This document shows, piece after piece, positions 52,061 through 63,200 of a stretch of DNA of 64,000 nucleotides (positions within the stretch are counted from its first letter, which is position 1; every line of letters begins with the position of its first letter). The notes beneath the pieces were generated by a model. The model was not told where the DNA came from and did not search any database. It saw only the letters and a program-made list of their open reading frames with translations. A program made the translations under genes and the position numbers. The stretch covers positions 182,559 through 246,558 of the forward strand of contig NW_005434624.1 of NCBI RefSeq assembly GCF_000315625.1. The letters run 5' to 3'. The stretch is from Guillardia theta CCMP2712. Lineage: Eukaryota > Cryptophyceae > Pyrenomonadales > Geminigeraceae.

Positions 52061-54655
52061 TCAATCGCCGGTGAGGTCGATCACATTGATGTGAGAGGTC
52101 AGCTGGTCCTCCCGCGCCCGCTTGCGCCCGCTGAGCGGGCGCCGTACAAGCGACTTCCTCGTCGGCTCCTCTTCCAAGTTGAAGTCGTCAGAGTCACTTG
52201 CACTCCTTAGCGCGGAGAGTCTCTCGGCTGCGATGAGAGACTTGAGCGGGCTGAAGCGCTGCTGGGAGACCTGCTCCTCCCATCATCAGCCTCTTTCCTC
52301 TGACTCGCCCTCCTCAACATCGCACTCACCCGTACCCGAGAAGAACGCACGTCTTTCCCCGACCCTTTGCCGGTGGCGAAGTCGATCTTGTATGCAGGAT
52401 ACGCGCTGGCGCTGTGCTGCAGGCAGCTCAAGTCAGGATCCAGGCACATACAGCTTCACAACTCAGTGACTGTGGTACCGAGATGACGAAGATGCCGGGG
52501 TTGCTGCTGTTGTCGACCATGCTGTGAAAGTGCTGCCCAGCACTGCCTGCTGCAAGTTCAGCTCCGACTCCTCTTCATTCGGCAGGCGGAGAGTTCACAC
52601 TCAAGGTGTACGCACCGCTCGGGTCCAGAGGAGGCGCGCGGTAGCTGGATTGTCCTTCCGTGTATCGCCCGACCACAATCTTCAGAGGTTCTTTGCGGTC
52701 AAGGCGCTGCAGCAACGAGGAGCTTTCGAGCTGCACTCACCCGAGCGAGCAACATTGACTGCTCGTGAGGATTCGAAGGATCAGAATGGCAGTAGCGCAG
52801 CGAGTAACTGAGCAAGCAAAGTCACTGTCACCGTCCCCCGTCCTTGCCGCCGAGCAGCAGGCAGTCTAACCTCGCGTCTCTCGCAAAGTAAGCGCCCGCA
52901 CCAAACGCCATGCCGTTCCTTGACCCTGGCATGCCAGCATCACTACCGACCTCAACCTCATATGGGCCATCCACCTGCAAGGGTGACCAGGAACCCCTCG
53001 TTCATGATGGCTGATCCGGGATTTTCTCCAGACCTGCTTTTCGTCAGCCGGAAAGCAAACAGCGTCTGCATCCTCGTGGCTCTCACCCGCTCCCTGATCC
53101 CGTGCCGTGGAAGGCCCAGCGCTCCATAGTCGAGGGGTTCCACTCCATCCCTCGCTTGAGTACCTCGTTGCGAATCCGGTTTCTCTATAGGTTGCGTCAA
53201 CCCTATCGCTCCTAGTGTCAGGGAAGGAGATCAAGTGACCTGGATCTCAAAGAGCTGGCGGAGGCCGGGGTTCTCTATACGGCTGATGCGCACGATCTTG
53301 GGCCTGCAGGTAGAGGAACAGGGTCAGTCCTCTCACTACCGCCCTTGTCTGCTGACTACGCACCCGCTCCCGCGGATAGACGTGTGGAAGAGGCTCGACA
53401 CCATTCGATACTCCTCGCTCTCGTTCGGGAGCTGCTTGAGGAGGTCCACGTCCTCCCTGCAGGCAACCCGTCAGCCATGCTGGTTACAGACAGGACTACA
53501 GCAGTTCAACTTACGTCTTCGACTTCCACAGCCTTCCGGGGAAGAAAGAGAAAGCACCATGCAACGGACAAGCAGCAAGTCAGCTCAACGGGACTACAGC
53601 GTCGCTCGCAAGAGAAGGAACATCACTTCCTTACCAAGGGTGGTCGGTCACTTGCGTCTTCCCGTCGTAGCACACCTCGTGCACCTCCCCGTCGTTGGTG
53701 TATAATGTGCCAGAGACCGGCACGTGCTTCTCAAATCTCCCTTCAAAGATGCGAAAGACGTTCTTCTGCTCGTCCAGGCATTCGTAGATCCCCTGCAACA
53801 AGCGCGGGTCAAGGACACAGTCTTCCTCCTCCCCCACAGCGCATCTCTTACCTCGCCTTCCATCATGTCATCTTTCCAGCTCCCCCAATATTCATAGTCG
53901 GACGCCTGGCAGTGCCCTTGCCCTGCCAAGGTCTCGATAAGAGATAATCGCATCGATCATATTGCTAAGGGATCATCGTATCGATCATATTGCTAAGGGA
54001 TCATCGCATCGATCATATTGCTAAGGGATCATCGTATAGAGCATATTGGTAAGGGATCATCGTATCCATCAGACCAGAGGTCAGCACGGCATGCAAGCTC
54101 GATTCTCACCGTTGCGAAGGTCGTCCTTGTACTCTCCCTCGTATTTCGTTCCGTCTGCCCACTCGTACGTCCCGTAGCCATGCCGCTTGTTGTCCTTCAT
54201 CTCCCCTGCATGGGTATGTCGTCATCACTCGATTCAAGTCACCGCTACGGTTGTCACCATGATAGTAAGAGCCGTCGGGCCATTGCGTCATCCCGCTCCC
54301 TTGCAAGACGCCGTCCTTGAACCGTCCCGTCACCCTGCGGCTCAGTCACTCTTGCCCTGCTCGTCTCTCCTCAGGGGAGCTTCGGACTCACGTTGGCCCT
54401 GACTGGAAGTGCATCGCTCCTTCCCCGGTCAGTGGGCGACCCTCCTCCGTGCCCTCCCAGTAAATCCCGTCCGCCCATATGCGCCTGCAATGCCATGAGA
54501 AGGAGAGGATGGCGCAGCTGCGATGCAAGCATGAGCAACAAGTACCTCATTCGGCCATCGTCGAGCACCTCGGAGAAGATGTAGGTGTCAAGCAAAGTTG
54601 CTGACATGTCTACAGCATTGCCCGACGTGAGGTCTACACTGACTTGCACCGTCAT
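52061..54655 (-). CDS. MORN-repeat and PARP-catalytic-domain fusion protein, 493 aa
   Basis: Sixteen exons, all phase-consistent: 54655-54546, 54484-54392, 54334-54249, 54205-54110, 53922-53852, 53792-53635, 53456-53364, 53303-53240, 53184-53087, 53033-52975, 52925-52871, 52807-52741, 52679-52616, 52549-52479, 52416-52330, 52270-52061. Residues about 37-150 are MORN repeats (WADGIYWEGTEEG; GVLQGSGMTQWPDGSYYHGD; HGYGTYEWADGTKYEGEYKDD). Residues about 210-420 are a PARP catalytic domain: PKIVRISRIENPGL, RWAFHGTG (His283), FGAGAYFARDA (Tyr322), HSMVDNSSNPGIFVIS (Ile391 where PARP1 has Glu), AYPAYKIDF. The H-Y-I triad predicts mono- rather than poly-ADP-ribosylation. The tail has a basic patch (RRPLSGRKRARED) and ends INVIDLTGD, a SUMO-interaction motif. 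An acceptor-like CTGCAG directly precedes the ATG, so an upstream 5' exon may exist. Confidence 0.88.
53942..54065. repeat. 28-bp tandem repeat inside a MORN-PARP intron
   Basis: About four copies of a 28-bp unit (GATCATATTGCTAAGGGATC plus ATCGTATC, with CATC/TATC variation) fill most of the intron between exons 54205-54110 and 53922-53852. The unit is rich in GATC and partly self-complementary (GATC...GATC). Confidence 0.9.
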
Positions 54656-54720
54656 CTGCAGGGGTAAGTCAACCAATGGCTGAGAGATCATTCAAAAGCG
54701 ACATTGCATACAAGGTAAAG

Positions 54721-54942
54721 CAAAACTGTTTGCTCTCAGGCAGAATGATGCAACATCGAAACGTCTGAAAAGAAAAAAAAGAAAACTGTTTGCTCTCAGG
54801 CAGAATGATGCAACATCAAAAAGATTCAAATGAAGAAAGGAAAACTGTTTGCTCTCAGGCAGATTGATGCAACATCAAAACGTTTGAAAAGAAGAAAGCA
54901 AAACTGTTTGCTCTCAGGCAGATTGATGCAACATCGAATCGT
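54721..54942. repeat. ~60-bp tandem repeat in the MORN-PARP upstream region
   Basis: Four copies of a 58-60 bp unit, each with AAAACTGTTTGCTCTCAGGC followed by AGAATGATGCAACATC (copies 3 and 4 have AGATTG) and an A-rich tail of variable length. The array ends about 65 bp upstream of the MORN-PARP start codon, so it lies in the promoter or 5' UTR. Confidence 0.92.
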
Positions 54943-56440
54943 ATGATTTGCATTGGGGGACCAAAACACCACACTTCTTGGTGAGCAAACGGCGAGATAA
55001 AGGGATGATCAAGACACATTTAGGAAGAAGGCACTGGAAAAGGTTGCCATACTTTGAGTAAGAGGGTTTTGCTGATGGAACGGCGAGCTTCCACGACGAC
55101 TTCCAGATCTCCGAAGGGAGGGAGGGAGCTAAGAAAATGGGGGATGCAAGCTATCAACGAACTAGGGAGGAGGGAGGGACAAGGAAGTTGGAGGTCCTAT
55201 CGACAAGGCAGGAAGGGAAGGAGCCTGGCTATCAACTAGTAGAGGAGGGGAGAGGGGTGTGTCGGAGCGCGACCGTGGGAGGGGGGCGGTGGGTCGGCTC
55301 AGTTGCTGGTTCCTGCCCTACCCTGAAAGTGTATACCCTTCCCTGGGTTCCCTATGGGGCTCCTACCCCTTCTTCTGTGTGGAAAATACCGGGTACAAGG
55401 GGTGGTGCCTGGGGGAGCTTGGTGGGAAACTTGTGGTGTTTACTTCTCATAGCCCACAGTTCCTGGTTGTGCTGCCCTTCACGAGAGTACTAATATTTCA
55501 CTGAGGCGAGGGCAGATTTTCTATATATTTCCTTCTGTCCTATGTGCTGCCCTTTTCACTTCACGCTTGAGTCCCTCCATTCGCTCCTCCCTCTCTCCTC
55601 TCCCTCCCTCCCTCCCTCCCTCCCTCCCCTCCCCTCCCTCCCCTCCCCTCCCCCTCTCCCTTCCTCCTCGCCCTGACCGGCCTCCCAGCCATCAAATGTC
55701 TCACCCACCCTCCTGTTGGATTTGCACTCTACAATCAGCCTGAGAACATCATCTCACCCACTATCTCCTCTGAGTCAAGCATTTCTTTCTTGTACTTTAT
55801 TCATGTAAAGAAGATACTGCAAATCGAAATTTGCAGGTTCAAGAAAGACTAGGAATCGAGGAGCGAAGGCGTGGATGGTAGCCTCATTCACAGCTATGAT
55901 GAAACAAGAGATGTTTTGGGCATATATCGACAACCTCCTGCAGCCGACATATTCTGATCAGCTCCACCTGACAGCATCACAGCCTTATTTGCGCCTGGTC
56001 TATGGTGACAATCAAACACGACAGTTTCCTCCTAGCGTTCTTGTTTTAAGACAAACTAGGCTTCAAGGTCAAAGCTAGTCGCGCATATGAATTTTTCCCT
56101 TTCAGGTATCGAGCTTTTCTTATGGAGGCACTCAGTCACCCCCGTTGTTGACCCACTATGGATCGCCCTCTCAGCGCTCACGAATCTGTTGTCGAGCATG
56201 GATGAGGCGAGAGGCTCAGTTGGCTCAGCGGGATGGCATCTTTAATTCGATAGATCGGCAATGCTTTAATTTACATCCTGTTTCTCGACAAACAATTATC
56301 AACGTTACCCGTTCTGCTCGCCTTCACTGAGGGCCTTGCGGGCCGTCTATTCTTCGAGTCCAGATCGGCGCCTGGGGTCCTTCTCGGGGGTCCTTCTTGA
56401 GGCCCCAGGCAGACGAGTGAGCATGGAGAAGACAGTGGGA
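54943..56440. other. Gene-free spacer
   Basis: No exon chain is supported. 55130-55300 is purine-rich (GGGAGGGAGG), 55570-55660 is a (CCCT/CTCCC) simple repeat, and 55700-56330 is ordinary sequence with short open frames only. A stretch near 56216-56240 (CTCAGTTGGCTCAGCGGGAT) recalls a tRNA D-arm, but no tRNA can be folded around it. Confidence 0.4.
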
Positions 56441-57703
56441 TCACTCCGACATCTGTTGAACGCACTGCAGCCATGTGTCCACTCGCTCAAAGATCTGCCA
56501 CACACGCACAACGTCACAGGCTGTGGAGCCGCTTCACAACCATGTGCAACTCACCTGACCCTCCTCGGACTTTACCCTTCCATACGGGAGGCAGGTTGCC
56601 ACGAAGACCTGCCCATCATGCTTCTTGTACTTGACCATCCCAAGAGACTGCCCTTTCCCTCCCGGCATCGCAAAAGGATCTGGTTCCTCATCGATGAACG
56701 ACGCACGCGGAGATGTGTCTATGGTGAAGGACGAAAGGATGAGGTCGTTCGGATTCGCGCCGTCACCATCATAGGGCTCGATCTCTACACTGGCGCAGGC
56801 TGTGGTCCCAGATTGGGCGTCAGCCCAGAACTTTCCACCAGCATGCAGTCTCTTTTTCGTTCCGAGCAACACCCATTCCATGTCACCGCAGTAGATACGG
56901 AATTCCTTGAAACCCTCTCTCAGCACACAGTCGGTCAAAATGTCGTTGTTTGTGTATTGCATGCTTGTGGAAAAGAAATCACCTGCTCAGAAAAAGAAAG
57001 AGTCAGTTGTCTGATTTCCTGGACAATCGACATTGCTGACTGTACTTGGGTTGCACAAACTTGCACACACACAAACAGAAAAGCATTGAAACAAAAAATC
57101 ATTTCAACAACAAATTCTTCATCATATTTCTTTGCCATTCCAATATACCAAAGACAACACTGTCCCATAAACATGAAAATGATCTTTCGAACTAGCAAAG
57201 AGCATGCGTTGGTGCAGAGGACTATTCGAATCTATGCACGCAAACGGAGCAGGAGAGCATAGCATAGGTCGGAGCCTCCTCTCCTTTGCTCCTCCTCACC
57301 TTCTGTTCTGTTGACAAGCGCGTCAAACTCGTACTTCTGCTCACCACCATCGCCATCCAGCACCACCACCATCGCCTCGTGAGGGCAGGCCATTTCCTAG
57401 ACAGCTGACAACGTTACAAGGAGCGTTACATGAAAAAGATTTAGGGTTACAGGACGGTTTACTCTGTAGGGTAGGGTAGGGTAGGGTAGGGTGGGTAGGG
57501 CAGGGCAGGGCAGGGAAGGGAAGGCCAGGGTAGGGTAGGGTAGGGTAGGGTAGTTCAGGCCAACTGAAGAAATGCAGAGATTTAGCGGTATGCATGGTGC
57601 GGACGAAAGAAGTGGAGGCTAGTTGGCAGGAAAGAATAGCAGATAGATAGGAGGCCAATACCAGTGCAATGATGACAAGAAATGGAATAGAAATGGTCTT
57701 CAT
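56441..57703 (-). CDS. Small secreted or ER-luminal protein, 206 aa
   Basis: Exons 57703-57662, 57396-57300, 56982-56555 and 56494-56441, all in phase. The first exon is a hydrophobic signal sequence (MKTISIPFLVIIAL), directly joined to EMACPHEAMVVVLDGDGGEQKYEFDALVNRTEG. The main exon reads FRIYCGDMEWVLLGTKKRLHAGG, ACASVEIEPYDGDGANPNDL and GQVFVATCLPYGRV, a beta-rich pattern with six or more Cys that suggests a disulphide-bonded extracellular domain. I do not recognise the family. Intron 1 contains the TAGGG array. If intron 1 is retained, the signal peptide continues VLASYLSAILSCQ and the frame ends in the array. Confidence 0.65.
57466..57553. repeat. TAGGG/CAGGG telomere-like tandem array
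   Basis: Two runs of perfect TAGGG pentamers (57476-57502 region and 57530-57553) flank CAGGG and AAGGG variants. A single TTTAGGG heptamer occurs at 57440. The array is in intron 1 of the secreted-protein gene, G-rich on the plus strand, so C-rich in the pre-mRNA. It is interstitial, not a chromosome end. Confidence 0.85.
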
Positions 57704-57960
57704 CTCAAGATGCTGATGACGAGTGATCGAGCTTCTTGAAACCAATGAAAAAAACGGCGGCTACCAACAGAGTGTGGAGGAAAATCTCAGTGCGCATTGA
57801 AATGATTAGAGCGAATATCGTTTTAAGTTGCTCAGGATTTGATGGACGAATGATTTATGACAGACGTCTTGACGAATGTGGTTTGATAATTGTTTGACGA
57901 TTTGTCTGAATACGATTGCCATCGATACATCGCGCCTGACCCTTGAGATGGCAGGTCGGT
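57704..57960. promoter_or_regulatory. Divergent promoter region
   Basis: A 257-bp spacer between the secreted-protein gene (minus) and the armadillo gene (plus). It is AT-rich (AATGAAAAAAACGG, GATTTGATGGACGAATGATTT) without a recognisable TATA box. Both promoters must lie here. Confidence 0.4.
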
Positions 57961-59087
57961 ATGTCTGATACGACCGACGACCTCTCGAGCGCAAAGCTCA
58001 AGCCAGGTGCTACCCTGGACAGGTTTAATGATGCCGTTAAGCGGGGAGAATCGGGTGCGCACGGGAATATACTTGTGGACAACCCGGGGCTGGTGGAGGA
58101 TCTCGCAATAGAGTTCTACAAGTTCAATGAGAACCCTAAGGAGAGTCCGAACCTTGAGGTAACTGGCAATGGCATGCCCTACGGTGCGCTGAAGAAGATG
58201 TTTGGTTCTTCCAGGTAGAGGAGGAGGACGATTGCAGCTTCCTGATGGATTGCCTAGACCATGACAGCTGCGCTGACGATGCTGACCTCGCTCTTGCTCT
58301 GCTGAGGATGCTGAAAGTTCTGTCACGGAAGTATGCCAACCGCTGCAACTTGGAGTTGGAAGACATCCGGATCATCTCAAAGTACCTGCATAACAAGGAG
58401 TCACTGTACGTGGCGGGAGAGGCAGCCAGCATTTTCCTCAACATCTGCTATGAAAAGGAGAACGTGCTCATGGTAATACAGGAGAACGTGGTGCAGCCCC
58501 TGGCAGAGCTACTGGACTCTCCCTTCGAGGACGTGCAGGCGAACGCTGCTGGGGCGCTGCAGTCGCTGTCCTTCCAAGAAGAGGGCAGAGTGCACATGCG
58601 GGAGGCAGAAGTGCTGCCCTCCCTGTTCCCCCTGCTGACGCACTCGAGCGTGAAGGTCAGGACGCGTACAGTCGGCGTCATCCACAACATGAGCTCGGAC
58701 GTGGGCTCCATCAAGATCATCAGGACCGGCAACGCCATCAAGGAGCTGGTCAGGATGCTGGCGGCACCTCAGGTAAGCATCTGCGGCAGCGCTGCCGGGG
58801 CGATCCAGAACCTGTCGAGGGAGCAGGCGAGCAAGCAAGAGATCGTGGAAGCCGGAGGCATCCCACCTCTGCTCGACCTGATGTTCGGTTCTGATGTGCA
58901 GAGCCAAGTCTGCGCTGCTGGGGCCCTCCTGAACCTCTTGGGTCCGCAACTTGAGTCGGATCCCAACACTGGGATACAGACCCCTTTCAACCTGTCGCAG
59001 AGAAGAGGACTCAGCCGCCTTGTTATGCTTTCAGTGGTAACTGGTATGGCATTCCATGGCCTCTACTCGGACGACGCAGAATCGTGA
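57961..59087 (+). CDS. Armadillo-repeat protein, 356 aa
   Basis: Exons 57961-58158 and 58215-59087 (56-bp intron). Start ATG gives MSDTTDDLSSAKLKPG. Residues about 110-330 are five to six armadillo repeats (VVQPLAELLDSPFEDVQANAAGALQ; TVGVIHNMSSDVGSIKIIR; SICGSAAGAIQNLSREQASKQ; IPPLLDLMFGSDVQSQVCAAGALLNLL), the beta-catenin/importin-like helical scaffold for protein binding. The tail carries a short hydrophobic patch (LVMLSVVTGMAFHG) followed by acidic residues. It is distinct from the giant ARM protein at 11446, whose repeats are of another subtype (GG-x-EAVL). Partner unknown. Confidence 0.85.
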
Positions 59088-60260
59088 CCCCGGCAACGAT
59101 TGAGGTTGCTGCAATGAAAATCCCAGTTTCGCGGTTGGCAAGGGCCAACCGTTCCAGTCGGCCATGACCATTCGGACGTAGCCGATCAGTGACAGGATCT
59201 TGCAGCCTTAGATGTAGACTATGAAGTGTACTAGAAGTGAAAACTATCTTCGGAACCACCCTGGTGACTAAGTGAAATAGTTAGCCGTCAGGGAGTCCGA
59301 CGCCGTCAGGGAGCCTCGGAGTCCGACGCCGTCAGGGAGTCCGACTGTGAGTGTGAGACTGAGGCTAGCCTCGGACGGTGTCTCGGAGACTCGGAGGCTC
59401 ACTGAGCGGCTAGCTGCCAGGCCCGCGGTTCCCGGACTCCGAGTCCTGGCGTTGGCAAGCCTGAGCCTCTCAGGCTGGAATGCGGCGGTCCGCACCGTGC
59501 CGGCCGTGCCACGGCCTGACGGTTTCCATTCCCGGCAGTTCACTCTACTGGCCCAGTGGGGTCGGTGGCAGTGACTGGCCGGCCCGGGCCCGGGCCGCGG
59601 GGCCGCGGGGGCGGGGGCCGGCCGTGCCTATATGAGTCGGACTGGCCGCGCAATTTGTACGAAACCTTGACCCTGACCTTTACTCAAAGTTAAGTTAAAA
59701 ATCAGTACGAGGGCAGTACGAAACCACTTGATGACCACCACTGATGCTGGTACCATATATCGTTTACTCAATTATTTGAGCGAAATAAGATAGACGGAAT
59801 GGACGGGAAAGATGGAGGAATGAGAAGATCCAGTGAGGAGGAGGAGCGGGAAGGAGAGGGGGAGAGGATCAGGGAGATCGTGAGAAATGGTAGGAGAGGA
59901 TGGATGGGGCGAGGGATGAAGCAGAGGGTGATAGCGTCAGGAGAACCAGGGAGTTGAGGATGTGGGATGAGAGCCGGAGCAGATTCAAATCTCCCTGTTG
60001 TCATGGAGAGGCAATGAGCACGTCGATCGATCCAGACAGCTTCGCCATGCGGGGCCTGCGATCGATTGCTCCTCGCATGCTGTATCCTCGTCTCACCATG
60101 CTGTCGACATGCTGTGTCGCCCAGCCTTCGTTCCTTTGCCAGAAGCGAACCGAGTTTTCCCTAATGTTTGTCCTTTTGCAGTTATCTGTTAGATGGGACA
60201 ATCCAGTCGGTCCTGAATCTTTCATCGAGTGAAAGACTCGAAAACTTTCATACATGCAAA
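59088..60260. repeat. GC-rich repeat module with conserved core
   Basis: 59275-59640 is a GC-rich module with a local tandem CGTCAGGGAGTCCGAC (59288-59345) and long CCGGCCCGGGCCCGGG runs. The conserved core TTTACTCAAAGTTAAGTTAA starts at 59679 and continues AAATCAGTACGAGG, identical to the copy at 43130. 59760-60250 holds the promoter and leader of the ARID gene; small frames there do not look coding. Confidence 0.6.
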
Positions 60261-63200
60261 ATGGCGATCGCGGGGCAAGCTTGCAAAATCCGCAGGCAAG
60301 CGCGCCAGGTGAGTGCGAGAGTTCGAAGACGATTGTCGCATTTCCGGCGGTGCCTTGTGTGATTGGTATTCTTTGTAAGGGTCGGATGCTAACGATCGGA
60401 GTCGATGGCTGCGATTCTATGGAGGCTTCGTGCAGGTAGAGGAGAGTCGTGCTTTCCTGCTCGCTGAAGCGCAGCGCAGAAATGCGGGATCAACGTCTCA
60501 TCGCTTCCAACCATCTACGGTAAGGCCGATCGTGCGGACATGGCGTGTCTGAAAGCAAGGAAAGGGTTCGAGATAGATCTATTCTCGCTGTTCTTACTGG
60601 TGAAACGCTACGGAGGATACGAGCAGGTCTCGCCGCTTCCACTCCCCTCGGGCGGTCGTGAACGTACCTGGCAGATCGTGGACGATGCTGTCTGGGTGGA
60701 GATTGCCAGGAGCCTCGATGAGAGCTTGCAGGTAGACAATCTCTTCGTCCCCATTGAGAGTCCTTGTAGTGACAAGTCGGTGCAGGCTCACAGCTCCGTT
60801 GCGAAGCCCCTCCGGCAGATCTACCTACAGGTGAGAAGGACGGCAGCGAGCCCGGGCTGATGTGCTTGTGCTGTTGGCAGTACCTCTACCTGTTTGAAAG
60901 TTTCATGCGTCAGAAGACGTCTTTTAACTTGGCGATGTCAAGAAATCAGCAAAGGGTGCGGCATGAGCTCGAATGAGCACAGCTCGATGTTGACCTTTGC
61001 TTCAAGGTTCTTGAACAAACGCTGACAGATCAAGAACCGCCTCAGAAGGTATTAGCTCGGGTTGTGAGTTTAGCCGGGTAGCGTGTGATGATGTTTCTTT
61101 GCACCACTGTGCTGTGCAAGCTGTGCTTTCTTCCGCTACCCTGACATCACTCGGATGTTTCACTTGAACCCTACTATGATTTTCGTTTCTTTCGCAACAT
61201 CTCCGTATGACTGCCATCTGAACTTCCCCGTGACTTTTGTCGTTCCAGGTTGCACACTCGTTCCAAGCACAAGGCAGCGGGTATGGTGTCCAGAGCGCTC
61301 ATCGGGGTGTTTTCCCGCCGATAGTCAAAGAGCAGCAACCTCACTTGTTTCATCAATCTCCCGGGAATCCAACGGGGCCCATGGGCACTCCCTTGCAGAG
61401 CACAAACTTCGGCCAGCCAGCTCAGGCAAGCTCGACCCCCGTGCGGGAGGACGTGCGGGAGGACTTCTTTGCGGCTGGTTCCCATTCTATGCAGTATCCT
61501 CTACAAGGAGGCGGTCAGCTTCAGGGCATGCAGGCCAGGGCCGGTGATGTTGCTGTTAACCTCGACCGAGTCTCGCACTTCGATCAGAGCGCTGGAAGTA
61601 TGGGTGCTGTTGGCCTCCAACAAGGTCCGGGACTTGGAGGAGGAAGAATTGGCCCAGGGATGGGCGGTGGGATGCAACAGGGGAACATCGGAACGGGGGG
61701 AGTAGGAGTAGGAGGAGTAGGAGGAGGAGGAGGAGGAGGAGGAGGTATGACGGGTAGTATGCTACAGACACAGAGTTACCAGGGAAACTCTGGTCCTGTG
61801 AGCACCGTGCAGTGCACAGATGGACATGGAGGCATGGTGAGCAACATGGGGCAAGGGACAGTGTATCAAGGGATTGCTAGGGCAGGAGGGGGGCAGCAGG
61901 AGATAGGAGGCGGAATGGGCAATCAATTGAGTCAAGGAGGAAACAGCAGCCTACAAGCCAGAGGGCAGCAGGGAGGAGGAATGATGGGGATGGAGAGGGT
62001 TGGGATGATGGGGCAGGGGGGCTTGCAGCAAGGAACAGGAGGAGGGATGGGAGGGATGCGGGATGCGGTGAGAGCAGGGCTGGTTGAATCTGGGAACAGG
62101 ATGGGGCAAGGGAGCATGTCGCAGGGGGTTGGAGGCCATCAGGGACCTGAAGGAGGAGGAGGGCTGGGGGTGGGGCTGGGTAGCAGAATGGGGATGCCGA
62201 CCCTGCACCAAGGGGGAATAGCACAGGTTGGGCAGAGAGCTGGAGGAATGGGGGGAGACTTGGGGGGAGGAGGAGGGAGGATGCCGTTGAAGGGAGGTCC
62301 GCATGGATCGAGTGGGGGAGGAGGAGGAGGAGGAGTGGGTAGTCAAGTACAAGGATATGCGGCGGCCATGATAGTTGAATCAAGTCATCAAGCCGTTGTG
62401 GAGACGGCGGGGGGGATGAATGCGACTCAGCAGCCGGGAGGAGGGATGGGAGGAATGCAAGGTAGGAGCACAGGGCAAGGGGGTATTGAGCAGAGCAGCA
62501 ACCTGGCAGGCAGCCTTCTCAGGTCAGCAGAGCTGGAAAGAGGTCGAGGATTCATTGTAGAGCAAGGAATGAGCAACCAGGGGAGCCGAGCGTCCAGTAT
62601 GCAGTCCAGCACAGGAGGGGGGATGGGAGGAGCGATGCAAGGTGTCATGGGGCAGAACGCCATGCAGCATGCGAACATGGGCCAGGTAGGAGGAATGAGC
62701 ATGCCTGGAGGGCAGCAAGACGCTGTGGGGATGGGTCAAGGGAGCATGCAGCAGTCGGGGTTGGGCTGAGGGGAGGGCCACAGGTGTCCAGGGGTGGGCA
62801 GCAGGGGGTTACTGCTAGTATGGGGCATGGGCACAGTGATCCCATGCAAGGAGTGGGGGGAGGAAGCAGGGGGGCGGGGACGGGGACGAGCTTTCAGGGA
62901 AATATGAGACTGTCTGGAAGTGACCAGTGGGAGGGGGTTGGAATGGGAGGGGGGATGGAGAGCAGTATGGAGCAAGGTGGCGTGCAAGGGATAGGAGGAG
63001 AGATGGGGCTTGCGAACATGCAGCAGGGGAGGCCCCAGGGTCAAGCTCCTCACAAGGTTGATCAAGGTAAAGGGCTTCGATGTTCCAGTCTTTTTCTGAC
63101 TTCTTTAACATAGGGCCCTCTTTCCTCCAGAACTCTCGTCCTGGTAGACCTTTCTCCCCTCCCTCCTTCTTCTCCTTGCTTCCCCTCCCCCCCTCCCCTC

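Noticed and set aside
56216-56270. tRNA-like D-arm sequence
   Set aside because: No matching acceptor stem, anticodon arm or TTCGA-containing T-arm could be paired around it.
56336-57262. 308-residue plus-strand frame
   Set aside because: It is antisense to the four-exon secreted-protein gene, whose junctions keep phase and which has a signal peptide.
61877-62702. Pro/Leu/Ser-rich minus-strand frames
   Set aside because: Shadow of the Gly/Met/Gln-rich ARID protein.
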